From Cellulomonas endophytica (GTDB lineage: Bacteria > Actinomycetota > Actinomycetes > Actinomycetales > Cellulomonadaceae), in assembly GCF_004123805.1 (NCBI RefSeq), contig NZ_RWJX01000001.1, positions 104,503 through 168,502 on the forward strand: a DNA stretch of 64,000 nucleotides. The letters run 5' to 3'. The notes below the pieces were generated by a model that ran no database searches, had not been told where the DNA came from, and was given only the letters and a program-made list of their open reading frames with translations. Shown here piece by piece: positions 50,837-59,381 of the stretch (position 1 is its first letter; every line of letters starts with the position of its first letter). The translations under genes and the position numbers were made by a program.

Positions 50837-51280
50837 ATGCGCCTGCGACACGCCCCCGGGGCGGCCCTGGCCGCCCTCGCCCTGCTGGCCACCACCGCGT
50901 GCGGCGGCGGTGACGAGCCCGCCGGGGACGCACCCGGCGGTGCGGCCGACGACGCCGCGGAGGCCCGCACCCCGGGCGAGGGGGCCGACCTGCTCGCCTA
51001 CGTCGGCACCGCCGAGGACCCGGACGCCTTCGAGATCGCGGTCGTCGACGCCTCCGGCGAGCGTGTCGAGACGCTGCCCGCCGGGGACTACACGATCGAG
51101 GTCGACGACCCGTCGACGATCCACAACTGGCACCTCACGGGCGGTTCCGTCGACGAGACGACGACGGTGGACGGCACCGGGACGACCATGGTCGAGGTGA
51201 CGCTCGAGCCCGGCGAGTACACCTACACGTGCGACCCGCACCCCAACATGACGGGCGCCTTCACCGTCGAGGACGCGTAG
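50837..51280 (+). CDS. Cupredoxin-like (plastocyanin-type) lipoprotein
   Basis: Secreted lipoprotein of 147 aa: lipobox LLATTAC (Cys about 21), acidic linker, then a cupredoxin fold. Type 1 copper ligands are suggested by IHNWH and by YTCDPHPNM near the C-terminus (His, Cys, His, Met). Likely an extracytoplasmic electron carrier or copper-binding protein. ATG preceded by GAGAGG. Its last 20 nt overlap the convergent membrane-protein gene. Confidence 0.82.
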   Translation: MRLRHAPGAALAALALLATTACGGGDEPAGDAPGGAADDAAEARTPGEGADLLAYVGTAEDPDAFEIAVVDASGERVETLPAGDYTIEVDDPSTIHNWHLTGGSVDETTTVDGTGTTMVEVTLEPGEYTYTCDPHPNMTGAFTVEDA

Positions 51281-51716
51281 TCCCGCCGCGCCGGACCCCC
51301 ACGAGCGCGACGAGCGCGAGGAGCGCACCGGCGCCCGCCGAGACGGCGGCGACGACCTTGTCGGCGTACCAGACCGGCTCGTAGAGGACCGGGAACGGCC
51401 CGACCGCCGGGATCCGGACGAGGACGCTCAGCACGAGCGCGACGAACGAGGCGAGCGCGACGGCGCCGAGGAGCAGCCAGGTCGTGCGCCCGCCCCGGAC
51501 GAGGACGGCGAGGGCCACGAGGGCGGCGACGACGCCCTGCGCGACGAACAGCCCGCTGAGCGTCACGCCGCTCCCCGTGGTCAGCGGCGGCCGCTCGAGA
51601 CCGATCCGCAGGTGCACCCAGGCCGAGACGCCGAGCGCGAGCGCGGCGAGCAGCCGCAGGATCAGCCCGGTGCGGGCCCCGCGGCGGGGTGCGGGGGTGG
51701 GGGCGGAGGCGCTCAC
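51261..51716 (-). CDS. Small four-TM membrane protein
   Basis: Hypothetical of 151 aa with four predicted TM segments (about 18-36, 55-73, 80-98, 122-142) and a basic C-terminus (GVRRGGTTRPRR). No family recognised. GTG with GGGGGAGG upstream. Convergent and overlapping with the cupredoxin gene, so a shared copper or electron-transport role is possible but unsupported. Confidence 0.65.
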   Translation of the reverse strand: MSASAPTPAPRRGARTGLILRLLAALALGVSAWVHLRIGLERPPLTTGSGVTLSGLFVAQGVVAALVALAVLVRGGRTTWLLLGAVALASFVALVLSVLVRIPAVGPFPVLYEPVWYADKVVAAVSAGAGALLALVALVGVRRGGTTRPRR

Positions 51717-51728
51717 GGGTCCTCCCCC

Positions 51729-52229
51729 TCAGCCGACGCGGTGCAGCCAGCGCACGGGCGCGCCGGCGCCGGCGTAGCGGAAGGGCTCCAGCTCGTCGTC
51801 CCACGCCTGGCCGAGGGCGAGGTCGAGCTCCGCGCGGAGCCGGACGGGGTCCGCCGCGTGCTCGAGCGCGGACCGGACGCGGTCCTCGGGGACGACGACG
51901 TTGCCGTGGACGTCCGTCGCGGCGTGGAAGATCCCGAGCTCGGGGGTGTGGCTCCAGCGCGAGCCGTCCGAGCCCGGCGCCGCCTCCTCCGTCACCTCGT
52001 ACCGCAGGTGCGCCCAGCCGCGCAGGGCCGACGTCAGCCGTGCCCCCGTGCCCTGGGGGCCCTGCCACGACAGCTCGCTGCGGTGCAGCCCCGGCCCGGC
52101 CGGCTGCGGCGTCCACTCGAGCGTGACGCGCGTGCCCAGCACGTTGCCCGCCGCCCACTCGACGTGGGGGCACAGCGCACGGGGCGCGGAGTGCACGAAA
52201 AGGACACCGCGGGTGGTGGCACCGGCCAT
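51729..52229 (-). CDS. DUF3145 family protein
   Basis: Actinobacterial conserved protein of unknown function, 166 aa. It begins TRGVLFVHSAPRALCPHVEWAAGNVLG, the hallmark of DUF3145, and contains PELGIFHAATDVHGNVVVPEDR. AGGAGG lies 6 nt before the ATG. In many actinobacteria this gene lies close to fabF, as here. Confidence 0.88.
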   Translation of the reverse strand: MAGATTRGVLFVHSAPRALCPHVEWAAGNVLGTRVTLEWTPQPAGPGLHRSELSWQGPQGTGARLTSALRGWAHLRYEVTEEAAPGSDGSRWSHTPELGIFHAATDVHGNVVVPEDRVRSALEHAADPVRLRAELDLALGQAWDDELEPFRYAGAGAPVRWLHRVG

Positions 52230-52393
52230 GCCGTCCTCCTGTTCGGGTTCGAGGGGCGTCTTCCCCAACGACCTCGGGCCCGTGGCGGACGTGCGTGGTG
52301 CGGCGTGCGTGTCCCTGCGGTGCGGACGGGGCCAGCATGCCCGACGGGGGGCGCCCTGCGCCACCCGCCGCGCGGCCGGGCTGCCGCCTCTCG

Positions 52394-52882
52394 CTAGAGC
52401 TGCTCGCGCAGGGCCCGCATCGCCTTCTTGCGGACGGAGCGCTCGAGGCGGTCGAGGTAGAGCATCCCGTCGAGGTGGTCGACCTCGTGCTGCAGGCAGC
52501 GCGCCATGAGCTCCGTGCCCTCCACGACGACCTTCTTCCCGTCGAGGTCCGTGCCGACGACCCGCGCGTACCAGGCGCGGTGCGTGGGGTACCACAGGCC
52601 GGGCACCGAGAGGCAGCCCTCCTCGCCGTCCTGGTACTCGTCCTCGCTGACCTCGACGAGCTCGGGGTTGAGGACGTAGCCGACCTCGTCGTCGATGTTC
52701 CAGGAGAACGCCCGCAGGCCCACGCCGATCTGGTTGGCGGCCAGGCCGGCCCGACCCTCGGTGTCGACCGTCTCGAGCAGGTCCTCGACGAGGCCGCGCA
52801 CCCGGTCGTCCACCTCGGTGATCGGCGCGCACGGGGTGCGCAGGACGGGGTCTCCGACGACGCGGATCTCACGCATGGCCAT
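52394..52882 (-). CDS. def: Peptide deformylase
   Basis: Deformylase of 162 aa that removes the formyl group from nascent proteins. All three motifs are present: [10 protein letters not shown] (usually GxGLAAxQ), EEGCLSVPG, and HEVDHLDG, providing Cys, two His and the catalytic Glu around the metal. Standard length. The gap to DUF3145 (165 bp) holds nothing recognisable. Confidence 0.95.
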   Translation of the reverse strand: MAMREIRVVGDPVLRTPCAPITEVDDRVRGLVEDLLETVDTEGRAGLAANQIGVGLRAFSWNIDDEVGYVLNPELVEVSEDEYQDGEEGCLSVPGLWYPTHRAWYARVVGTDLDGKKVVVEGTELMARCLQHEVDHLDGMLYLDRLERSVRKKAMRALREQL

Positions 52883-53024
52883 GGTCCGATCCTCCCATGC
52901 CTGCCGGGCACGCCCGACGCCGGCCGGGGGTCGGCACAGGGCCCGCCGCGTGCGGAGCCGGGGGCACGTACGCCGGACGCCGGCGGCGACAGGGGGGAGT
53001 CACCACCGGCGTCCGGGGTCGTGG

Positions 53025-53048
53025 GCGGCGCCGCCGAGGGGGCGCCGC
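53025..53048 (-). terminator. Possible hairpin terminator after bldC
   Basis: GCGGCGCC / GGCGCCGC, 8-bp stem with 8-nt loop, 16 nt downstream of the bldC stop. Confidence 0.4.
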
Positions 53049-53064
53049 GGGTGCAGGTCCGGCG

Positions 53065-53295
53065 TCAGTCCTGGGGCGCGACCTGCTGCGGCACGCCCGC
53101 GAGCAGCTGACGGATCTCCGCCTCGTGGAAGCGGCGGTGGCCGCCGAGCGTGCGGACGGCCGAGATCTTGCCGGCCTGCGCCCAGCGCGTGACCGTCTTC
53201 GGGTCCACGCGGAAGAGGACGGCGACCTCGCCCGGCGTCAGCAGCGCGCCCTGGGCGGCCTGCAGGTCGGACACGGGGGACGTGGCGATGCTCAT
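53065..53295 (-). CDS. bldC: BldC-family MerR-like developmental regulator
   Basis: DNA-binding protein of 76 aa, essentially a MerR-type winged HTH: LLTPGEVAVLFRVDPKTVTRWAQAGKISAVRTLGGHRRFHEAEIRQLLAGVPQQ. It matches Streptomyces BldC closely in core and C-terminus. BldC binds DNA cooperatively on direct repeats and times development there. ATG at 53295, with AGGAG 6 nt upstream, directly behind a c-di-GMP-I riboswitch. The gene would therefore be controlled post-transcriptionally by c-di-GMP. Confidence 0.92.
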   Translation of the reverse strand: MSIATSPVSDLQAAQGALLTPGEVAVLFRVDPKTVTRWAQAGKISAVRTLGGHRRFHEAEIRQLLAGVPQQVAPQD

Positions 53296-53308
53296 GTGGT
53301 GCTCCTGT

Positions 53309-53390
53309 CGTTCGGTAGCTCGGCTGACCCTGCGGGTCCCGTGGCTTTGCGTCCCCGCCTCTCGGCGGGTTTGCCCTTCTCGCTGACCCC
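53309..53390 (-). ncRNA. Cyclic di-GMP-I (GEMM-I) riboswitch upstream of bldC
   Basis: The minus strand carries the conserved GEMM elements in order: GGGCAAACC, a CCCGCC-GAGA-GGCGGG hairpin with GNRA tetraloop, GGGACGCAAAGCC, a second hairpin (CGGGACCC ... GGGTCAGCCG), then GAGCTACCG. The aptamer ends a few nt before the AGGAG of bldC (53302-53306), so control is probably at translation initiation. Recognised from the consensus by eye; ligand selectivity is not tested. Confidence 0.88.
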
Positions 53391-53392
53391 GC

Positions 53393-53421
53393 AAGTGTGC
53401 ATCAACCCGACATCCGTGGCA
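53393..53421 (-). promoter_or_regulatory. Possible promoter of the bldC riboswitch transcript
   Basis: TTGCCA and CACACT spaced 17 nt on the minus strand, ending just before the aptamer. Reasonable -35, weak -10. Confidence 0.3.
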
Positions 53422-53720
53422 ACAGTCCTGGGCCGCGGAAGCGTCGCGAGGAGGACGCGGGGTGCTCCGGACGGGTGACGTCCGGGGGCCGCCACGACCC
53501 GCGCGGCGGCCGGCGGGCGGCCGCGCCGGCCGTCCTCGTGCTGGTGGGCGGCGCGGGATGCGGCCGGCGCCCGACGGTCACCCGGTCGGCCGCCCGACCG
53601 GGGCGCCCGGAGGCCCGGGTGGGCTCAACCGGGCACGGCGGACGGTCGATGGAGGTGATACCGGCAGCCCCGCCCCCGGGGCCGCCGGACCCCCACCGCA
53701 CCACAGGAGGGACGAGCACC

Positions 53721-54203
53721 GTGGCCACCGTCTCCGTCGGCGAGCACGCCGGCGCCGCCCGCCCGCACACCGGCAGCACCCGGTCGCACGCCGTCACCGC
53801 GCGCCCGCACACGGGCCCGGCCCGACCGGCCGCAGGTGCCGCCCGCCCGGCCGACCCCGCCGGCGCGTCCCTGGAGTGGGGCGTGCTCCACGAGGCCGTC
53901 GACGCCGCCACGGGCGCGGTGCACGTCGAGGCCCGCTGGGGCCTGCCCGACGCCGCCTGCGCCGCCGCCCTCGCGGCCCGCGTCGACGCCGGGGAGTTCT
54001 CCGAGACCGGGTCCGTCGTCCACCGCAACGCCCACGTCGTCCACCGCTGGGTCGGCGCGGTCGAGCTGGGCGTGGAGCCGCGGCCCGCACCCCCGGCCTG
54101 GGACCTCGTCGAGTCGCTCGTGCTCCAGCTCGCGCGCGCCACGGGCCGGCCCGAGGCGGCCGTCCGCCTCGGCATGGGTCTCCCGCTCCCCCACCGGGTC
54201 TGA
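53721..54203 (+). CDS. Hypothetical protein
   Basis: Protein of 160 aa with no family I recognise. The first 50 residues are low complexity with ARPHTG-type repeats; the rest (SLEWGVLHEAVDAATGAVHVEARWGLPDA through AVRLGMGLPLPH) looks folded. GTG chosen with AGGAGG 10 nt upstream; an ATG at 53649 is the alternative. Transcribed divergently from the riboswitch-bldC unit across about 425 bp, in which nothing beyond the riboswitch and its promoter is recognisable. Confidence 0.55.
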   Translation: MATVSVGEHAGAARPHTGSTRSHAVTARPHTGPARPAAGAARPADPAGASLEWGVLHEAVDAATGAVHVEARWGLPDAACAAALAARVDAGEFSETGSVVHRNAHVVHRWVGAVELGVEPRPAPPAWDLVESLVLQLARATGRPEAAVRLGMGLPLPHRV

Positions 54204-54324
54204 CGCCCCCGCCCCACCGGACTGTGCCCGCCGGCCACCTCCCGAGCCCGTCGGGACTCACCCGGGCGGGTGGTCGGGCGCAATGCCCGTGACCGGGGCG
54301 GACCGCCGCCGCAGGATGGGCGCC

Positions 54325-55503
54325 ATGACGCGCCAGCACCTGTCCGACCGCCTGGTCAGCTGGGCCTCCGTCCTCGAGCCCGCCACCCGGGACCAGGCCG
54401 TCCGCACCTCCCGCATGCCCTTCGTCTTCCCGCACCTCGCCCTCATGCCCGACGCCCACCTGGGCAAGGGCGCGACGGTCGGGTCGGTCATCCCCACGCT
54501 CGGCGCGATCATCCCCGCCGCCGTGGGCGTCGACATCGGCTGCGGCATGATCGCCGTCCGGACGCAGTGGGACGAGGCGCAGGTCCGTGCCGCGGGGTCG
54601 CTGACGCGGCTGCGGGAGGGCGTCGAGGCCGCCGTCCCCGTGTCCGCCGGGGGCTACAACCGGTCCCTCACCGGCACGGCGGCCGCGCGCGTGGCGACGC
54701 TCGAGGCCTCCGCCGCCGCGGCCGGCTTCGACCCCGCGTCCTACGCCGGCAACTGGCGCCTGCAGCTCGGCTCCCTGGGCTCCGGCAACCACTTCATCGA
54801 GGTGACGGCCGACGAGACCGGTGCCGTCTGGCTCTTCCTGCACTCGGGCTCCCGGGGCGTGGGCAACAGGATCGCGCAGCACCACATCGCCGTCGCCGCC
54901 CGGCTGTGCCGGCAGTGGTGGATCGACCTGCCCGACCCCGACCTGGCCTACCTCGTCGAGGGGACGGACGAGTTCTGGGCGTACGTCCGCGAGCTGCGCT
55001 GGGCGCAGGACTTCGCCCTGGCCAACCGCGAGGAGATGATGGACCGGGTCGTCGACGTCGTCGCCGCGCACATGGGCGAGCCCGTGCGCGAGCTCGAGCG
55101 CATCAACTGCCACCACAACTTCACGGAGCAGGAGAAGCACTTCGGCAAGACGGTGTGGGTCTCCCGCAAGGGCGCCATCCGCGCCCGGGCGGGCGAGCCC
55201 GGCCTCGTGCCGGGGTCGATGGGCACGGCGTCCTACGTCGTGGTCGGCCGGGGCGACCGGCTCTCGCTCGAGTCGAGCCCGCACGGCGCCGGCCGCACCC
55301 ACTCGCGGTCCGCGGCCCGCCGGCTGTTCACGCACGCCCAGCTCCGGGAGGCGATGGCCGGCATCGAGTACCGGGACGCGGACGCGTTCCTCGACGAGAT
55401 CCCCGCGGCCTACAAGGACATCGACCAGGTGATGGCCGATGCGGCGGACCTCGTCGAGGTGCGCCACACGCTGCACCAGCTCGTCAACGTCAAGGGCGAC
55501 TGA
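54325..55503 (+). CDS. rtcB: RNA-splicing ligase RtcB
   Basis: RtcB, 392 aa, joins RNA 2',3'-cyclic phosphate or 3'-phosphate ends to 5'-OH ends using GTP and Mn. Key motifs: PDAHLGKGATVGSVIP, GVDIGCGM (metal Cys), GSGNHFIEV, LHSGSRGVGN, NCHHNF, and SSPHGAGRTHSRSAAR containing the guanylylated His. Shorter than E. coli RtcB and of the actinobacterial form. No archease, RtcA or RtcR gene nearby. ATG 7 nt after CAGGAT, a weak leaderless -10. Confidence 0.95.
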   Translation: MTRQHLSDRLVSWASVLEPATRDQAVRTSRMPFVFPHLALMPDAHLGKGATVGSVIPTLGAIIPAAVGVDIGCGMIAVRTQWDEAQVRAAGSLTRLREGVEAAVPVSAGGYNRSLTGTAAARVATLEASAAAAGFDPASYAGNWRLQLGSLGSGNHFIEVTADETGAVWLFLHSGSRGVGNRIAQHHIAVAARLCRQWWIDLPDPDLAYLVEGTDEFWAYVRELRWAQDFALANREEMMDRVVDVVAAHMGEPVRELERINCHHNFTEQEKHFGKTVWVSRKGAIRARAGEPGLVPGSMGTASYVVVGRGDRLSLESSPHGAGRTHSRSAARRLFTHAQLREAMAGIEYRDADAFLDEIPAAYKDIDQVMADAADLVEVRHTLHQLVNVKGD

Positions 55504-55512
55504 GGCGTCGGT

Positions 55513-55548
55513 CGCGGGCGGGCAGGGGACGCCGCCTGCTCGCCCGCG
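55513..55548 (+). terminator. Hairpin terminator after rtcB
   Basis: 14-bp stem CGCGGGCGGGCAGG / CCTGCTCGCCCGCG with one G-U pair and an 8-nt loop, 9 nt after the rtcB stop. Confidence 0.7.
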
Positions 55549-55640
55549 GCCGTGCGGGACCACTCCTCCGGGGCTCTCCGCCAGCACCACAGCCCCCCGC
55601 CACCGGCGTCACGCCGGCGGCGAGGGCGCCACGTCTCGCC

Positions 55641-57245
55641 TCAGTAGCGGTGGGAGTCGCAGGCGCGACGGTCGTTGTCGCCGTCGAGTCGCGCCACGTC
55701 TCCGTAGTAGGGGTAGTAGGTCATGAACCAGGCCTGCGCTTCGGCCTGCGAGCGGAAGCTGTCGCAGTTCTTGACGTCGCCAGGGTTCGGCGGGCGGGAG
55801 GGCCCCGGGTTGCTCGGCGGGGGCGTGGGGTTGCTGGGCGGCGGCGTGACCGGGTCCGTCCCGATGAGCCGCGGCGCCGGGGAGCCGGCTGCGGCCCACT
55901 CCGCCGCCGTGATCGTCCGGTTCATGGTGGGCCCGGCGTACCAGATGGCGGAGGTCCCCCCGTACCGGTAGAAGTCGTCACCGGCGAACCGCTGCACGGC
56001 GAGCGGTGCGGGGAACAGCTCGGCTGCCCACTCCGCGTAGGAGGTGGGGCGACCCTGGCCCCGGGACACGTCGGACATCACGGCCATCTCGCCGGACCAG
56101 GAGAGCTTGGCGAAACCGCGGCCCACGAGCTCCTGGTAGGGACGGAAACCGGAGGCCGCCCACTCGTCGTAGGACAGCTTGTGGCGCGAGCCGTCCTCGC
56201 CGATGACGTACAGCTCGTCGGAGGTGCCCCACGAGTAGAGGTACGACCCTGCGATCCAGCCGGAGGTGCGGGGTGCCGGGGAGCCGGCGGTGCGCCACTC
56301 GTCGTACGTCACGCGGGTCCAGAGCCACCTCGACTCCCCGCCCGGCCAGAAGGTGACGGCGTAGACGGTCGGCGACCACGGGTACGTCACGAAGTCCGTC
56401 GGCGAGGGGGTCGGCTGCTGCCGGCCGTAGACGTCGTCCCACCGCTCGAACGACAGCGGCACCGGCGACACCGACCCGTCGGCCTCGGTCACGAGCTCGA
56501 AGATCGTGCTCGTGTAGACGATCTTGACCAGCGGCCACCGCGGCTGCTGCGGCTGCTGCGGCTGCTGCGGCACGGTCGGCTCGAGGGCGACCGCGGCGCG
56601 GTCGACGTCCACCGCGACGTCGTCGCACTCCTTCGCCAGCCAGACGGCGATCCGGGACTTCTCGTCGGCATCCATGGTCAGCTGCCATCGCCACTTCACG
56701 GCCACCCAGTCGACGAGGAACTGGCAGGCCGCCTCCGCGCCCGCGGGAGGGAGCCACTGCCGCGGCTCCTGGTCGCCCTTGGAGCGGTCGACGTCGACCG
56801 TGACCGCGACGAGGGAGCCGTCGAAGCCGAGGTCGTTCGCGAACGCGCGCCGCGTCGACGCCGTCCAGGCGCCGGCACCCGAGGCCCACGCCTCGGCGAG
56901 GGCGACGGTGTGGTCGACGTCGACGTCGGAGGCGCTCGTCCGCTCGGCGCCGTCGTACGACGAGTACCACCGGCCGCTGCCGACGGTGCAGCCGGACGAG
57001 AACGAGACGTCGACCAGGGACTCGGCCTGCAGGACCTCGGAGCGGGTGTCGCACCCGTCGCCGTCGTCGTCGACCCAGTGCGCGAAGAGGTCGCGGTCGT
57101 ACCCGCTCGTCACCTCGTCGGCGACCGGGATCTCGGCGATCAGGTCCCGGACGAGGCGGTCGGCGGCCGAGGCGGGAGCCGCCGGCAGGACGAGGGAGGC
57201 GAGGACGGCGCCGACGACGGCGCTCCCCGTCAGGCGACGACGCAT
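55641..57245 (-). CDS. Secreted HNH (DUF1524-type) nuclease with repeat and excalibur domains
   Basis: Exported protein of 534 aa. Signal peptide with AASA-type cleavage near residue 29. The DUF1524/HNH nuclease core spans about 50-205: DVDVDHTVALAEAW (catalytic DH), FANDLGFDGSLVAV, DRSKGDQEPRQWLPP. A PQQ linker precedes roughly 45-residue repeats ending EWxxAGxPxP (about 240-450). A Pro/Asn spacer follows, then a C-terminal excalibur domain (NCDSF, LDGDNDRRACD), a likely calcium-binding cell-surface module. Probably degrades extracellular DNA. ATG at 57245, after the GAG-rich CAGGAG. Confidence 0.85.
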   Translation of the reverse strand: MRRRLTGSAVVGAVLASLVLPAAPASAADRLVRDLIAEIPVADEVTSGYDRDLFAHWVDDDGDGCDTRSEVLQAESLVDVSFSSGCTVGSGRWYSSYDGAERTSASDVDVDHTVALAEAWASGAGAWTASTRRAFANDLGFDGSLVAVTVDVDRSKGDQEPRQWLPPAGAEAACQFLVDWVAVKWRWQLTMDADEKSRIAVWLAKECDDVAVDVDRAAVALEPTVPQQPQQPQQPRWPLVKIVYTSTIFELVTEADGSVSPVPLSFERWDDVYGRQQPTPSPTDFVTYPWSPTVYAVTFWPGGESRWLWTRVTYDEWRTAGSPAPRTSGWIAGSYLYSWGTSDELYVIGEDGSRHKLSYDEWAASGFRPYQELVGRGFAKLSWSGEMAVMSDVSRGQGRPTSYAEWAAELFPAPLAVQRFAGDDFYRYGGTSAIWYAGPTMNRTITAAEWAAAGSPAPRLIGTDPVTPPPSNPTPPPSNPGPSRPPNPGDVKNCDSFRSQAEAQAWFMTYYPYYGDVARLDGDNDRRACDSHRY

Positions 57246-57438
57246 GAGGGCTCCTGGTGACGAGAGGTCTCCCGCACCGTAGGTCCGCGCGGGACGGAGC
57301 GGTGTCCGATTCGTCGGGTGAAGTCCGGGGCGCGGGGACGGCTCGTCCTCGGGAGCAGGGCGCCCGGGCTCGCGCGTCGCCGCGCCCCGACCGGTCACGG
57401 GACGTCAGGCATCAGGCGGAGCACGACATCCGCACGGG

Positions 57439-57512
57439 TGGGGCAGGTGGGGCTTGAACCCACGACCCACGGATTATGAGTCCGCTGCTCTGACCGGCTG
57501 AGCTACTGCCCC
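57439..57512 (-). tRNA. tRNA with CAT anticodon (Met elongator or Ile2)
   Basis: Complete cloverleaf: acceptor GGGGCAG/CTGCCCC (7 bp), D-stem GCTC/GAGC, anticodon stem GCGGA/TCCGT with loop CTCATAA, T-arm GTGGG-TTCAAGC-CCCAC, discriminator A. Not initiator-like. CAT could be elongator Met or an Ile2 tRNA modified by TilS; the sequence around the loop resembles both. Confidence 0.93.
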
Positions 57513-57664
57513 CGCGCCGGGCACTGTACCGGGCGGCGCCCCGCGGCCACCCGGTGGCCGGGTGCTCCACGGGCCGCGGCCGGCGCCGCCTCACGTCCTG
57601 CCCGCGACGGCCGATGAGGACGAGGGACGAGCACGAGTCATGGACGACGACCTCTGGAGCCCCG

Positions 57665-59287
57665 ATGCGCGACCCCGGCACGACCACCACCGACGGCCTG
57701 CCGCGCCGGCCCTTCGCCGACCGCTCCGTCCGCGCGAAGATCCTCAGCCTCGTCGCGCTGTTCTGCGTCTCGGGCGTCGCCCTCGGCGCGCTCGGCGTGT
57801 GGGCGCTGGGCCGCGTCGCCGCGGACGGGGTCGCCATCGCCGAGATCCAGACGGACCTCGTCGCGCCGCTGAGCACGGTCCACCAGGACCAGCTGAAGTC
57901 CCGCATGATCGTCGCGCAGCTCGCGGCCGTCGGCAGCGCCGAGGGGCGTGAGCACTGGACGCAGGAGCTGGCCGACAACGACGCCGAGCTCGACGGCGCC
58001 CTCGAGGCGTTCGAGGCCGCGGGCGGGACGGTCGTCCCGCACTACGAGGAGTTCCTCGACGCGTTCGGCGCCTGGCGCGCGGCCCGCGACGAGGTCCTCG
58101 TCCCCGCCGCGGTCTCCGGCGACGCCATCGAGTACGAGCGCGTCCTCACCGACGTGACGGAGCCGCTCAAGGGCACCTACGTCGACGCCCTCGACCTCAT
58201 GGCCGAGAACGTCGACGCGTACGTCGCCGGCGTGGCCGCGGACGCCTCCTCGCAGGCCGACACGGTCCGGGTCGCGATCGTCGTGGGCGTCCTCGTGGCG
58301 CTCGTCGCGATCGGCACCGTCGGCCTCGCGGTCACCCGCTCCCTGCGCCGCTCCGTCGCCTCCGCCGAGCACGCCCTGGACGCCATGGCGACGGGCGACC
58401 TCACCGTCGCCGCCGAGGTCCACTCGCGCGACGAGCTCGGCCGCATGTCGGCCTCGCTCAACCGCGTCCGCGAGCAGCTCGGCGGCACGCTCGCCGGCGT
58501 CACGGAGGCGGCGGGCGCCGTCTCCTCCGCCACGGGCAGCCTCGGCGGCGCCTCGCAGCGACTCGCCGGCACGGCCCAGAGCACGTCGGAGCAGGCCGCC
58601 CAGCTGGCCGAGGCCGCCGAGGAGGTCTCCCGCAACGTGGGTGTCGTCGCCGCCGGTGCGGAGCAGATGGGCGCCAGCATCCGCGAGATCGCCGAGAACG
58701 CCTCCGCCGCTGCCCGGGTCGCCGACCAGGCCACGCAGGTCGCGTCCGCGACGAACGACCAGGTCTCGCGCCTCGGCGTCTCGAGCCAGGAGATCGGCGA
58801 GGTGGTCCGCACCATCACGCAGATCGCCGAGCAGACGAACCTGCTGGCGCTCAACGCCACCATCGAGGCCGCGCGCGCCGGGGAGGCCGGCAAGGGCTTC
58901 GCGGTCGTCGCCGGCGAGGTCAAGGAGCTCGCGGGCCAGACGGCCAAGGCCACGGAGGACATCGCCCGCCGGGTCGACGCCATCCAGGCCGACACCGCGG
59001 GCGCCGTGAGCGCCATCGGCCAGATCAGCCAGATCATCGCCTCGATCAACGACTACCAGATGACGATCGCCTCCGCGGTCGAGGAGCAGACGGCCACCAC
59101 CACGGAGATGTCGCGCAGCGTCGCCGAGGCGGCCGGCCGCTCCAGCGAGATCGCGACGACGATCCAGGGCGTCGCCCACGCCGCCGAGGGCTCCGCGCAG
59201 GTCGCCGACGAGGTCGGCACCTCCGTGCAAGACCTCGGCCGCATGTCGGGCGAGCTGCACGCCCGCACGGAGGCCTTCACCTTCTGA
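57665..59287 (+). CDS. Methyl-accepting chemotaxis protein
   Basis: Chemoreceptor of 540 aa: TM1 about residues 22-45, a periplasmic-side helical bundle of about 160 residues (4HB_MCP-like), TM2 about 200-222, HAMP, and the signalling helices. The hairpin tip [28 protein letters not shown] (about 390-418) is fully conserved. It would control a CheA/CheW complex, but no che or flagellar genes are in the window. ATG chosen with GGAG 5 nt upstream. Ligand unknown. Confidence 0.92.
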   Translation: MRDPGTTTTDGLPRRPFADRSVRAKILSLVALFCVSGVALGALGVWALGRVAADGVAIAEIQTDLVAPLSTVHQDQLKSRMIVAQLAAVGSAEGREHWTQELADNDAELDGALEAFEAAGGTVVPHYEEFLDAFGAWRAARDEVLVPAAVSGDAIEYERVLTDVTEPLKGTYVDALDLMAENVDAYVAGVAADASSQADTVRVAIVVGVLVALVAIGTVGLAVTRSLRRSVASAEHALDAMATGDLTVAAEVHSRDELGRMSASLNRVREQLGGTLAGVTEAAGAVSSATGSLGGASQRLAGTAQSTSEQAAQLAEAAEEVSRNVGVVAAGAEQMGASIREIAENASAAARVADQATQVASATNDQVSRLGVSSQEIGEVVRTITQIAEQTNLLALNATIEAARAGEAGKGFAVVAGEVKELAGQTAKATEDIARRVDAIQADTAGAVSAIGQISQIIASINDYQMTIASAVEEQTATTTEMSRSVAEAAGRSSEIATTIQGVAHAAEGSAQVADEVGTSVQDLGRMSGELHARTEAFTF

Positions 59288-59318
59288 CCCCGGTCGTCTG
59301 CACCGCCACCTGTGCGTA

Positions 59319-59356
59319 CCGCCGCCCGGTGCCCCCTCGCGGGCACCGGGCGGCGG
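59319..59356 (+). terminator. Strong hairpin terminator after the chemoreceptor gene
   Basis: Perfect 16-bp inverted repeat (left arm CCGCCGCCCGGTGCCC) with a 6-nt loop, 31 nt after the stop and before the next gene's -10 box. Confidence 0.8.
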
Positions 59357-59381
59357 CACGTCCCGCACTAGCGTGGGGGAC

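Noticed and set aside
55641..57398. Longer start of the secreted nuclease at 57398
   Set aside because: The extra 51 residues are low complexity and would bury the signal peptide; ATG 57245 puts it at the N-terminus.
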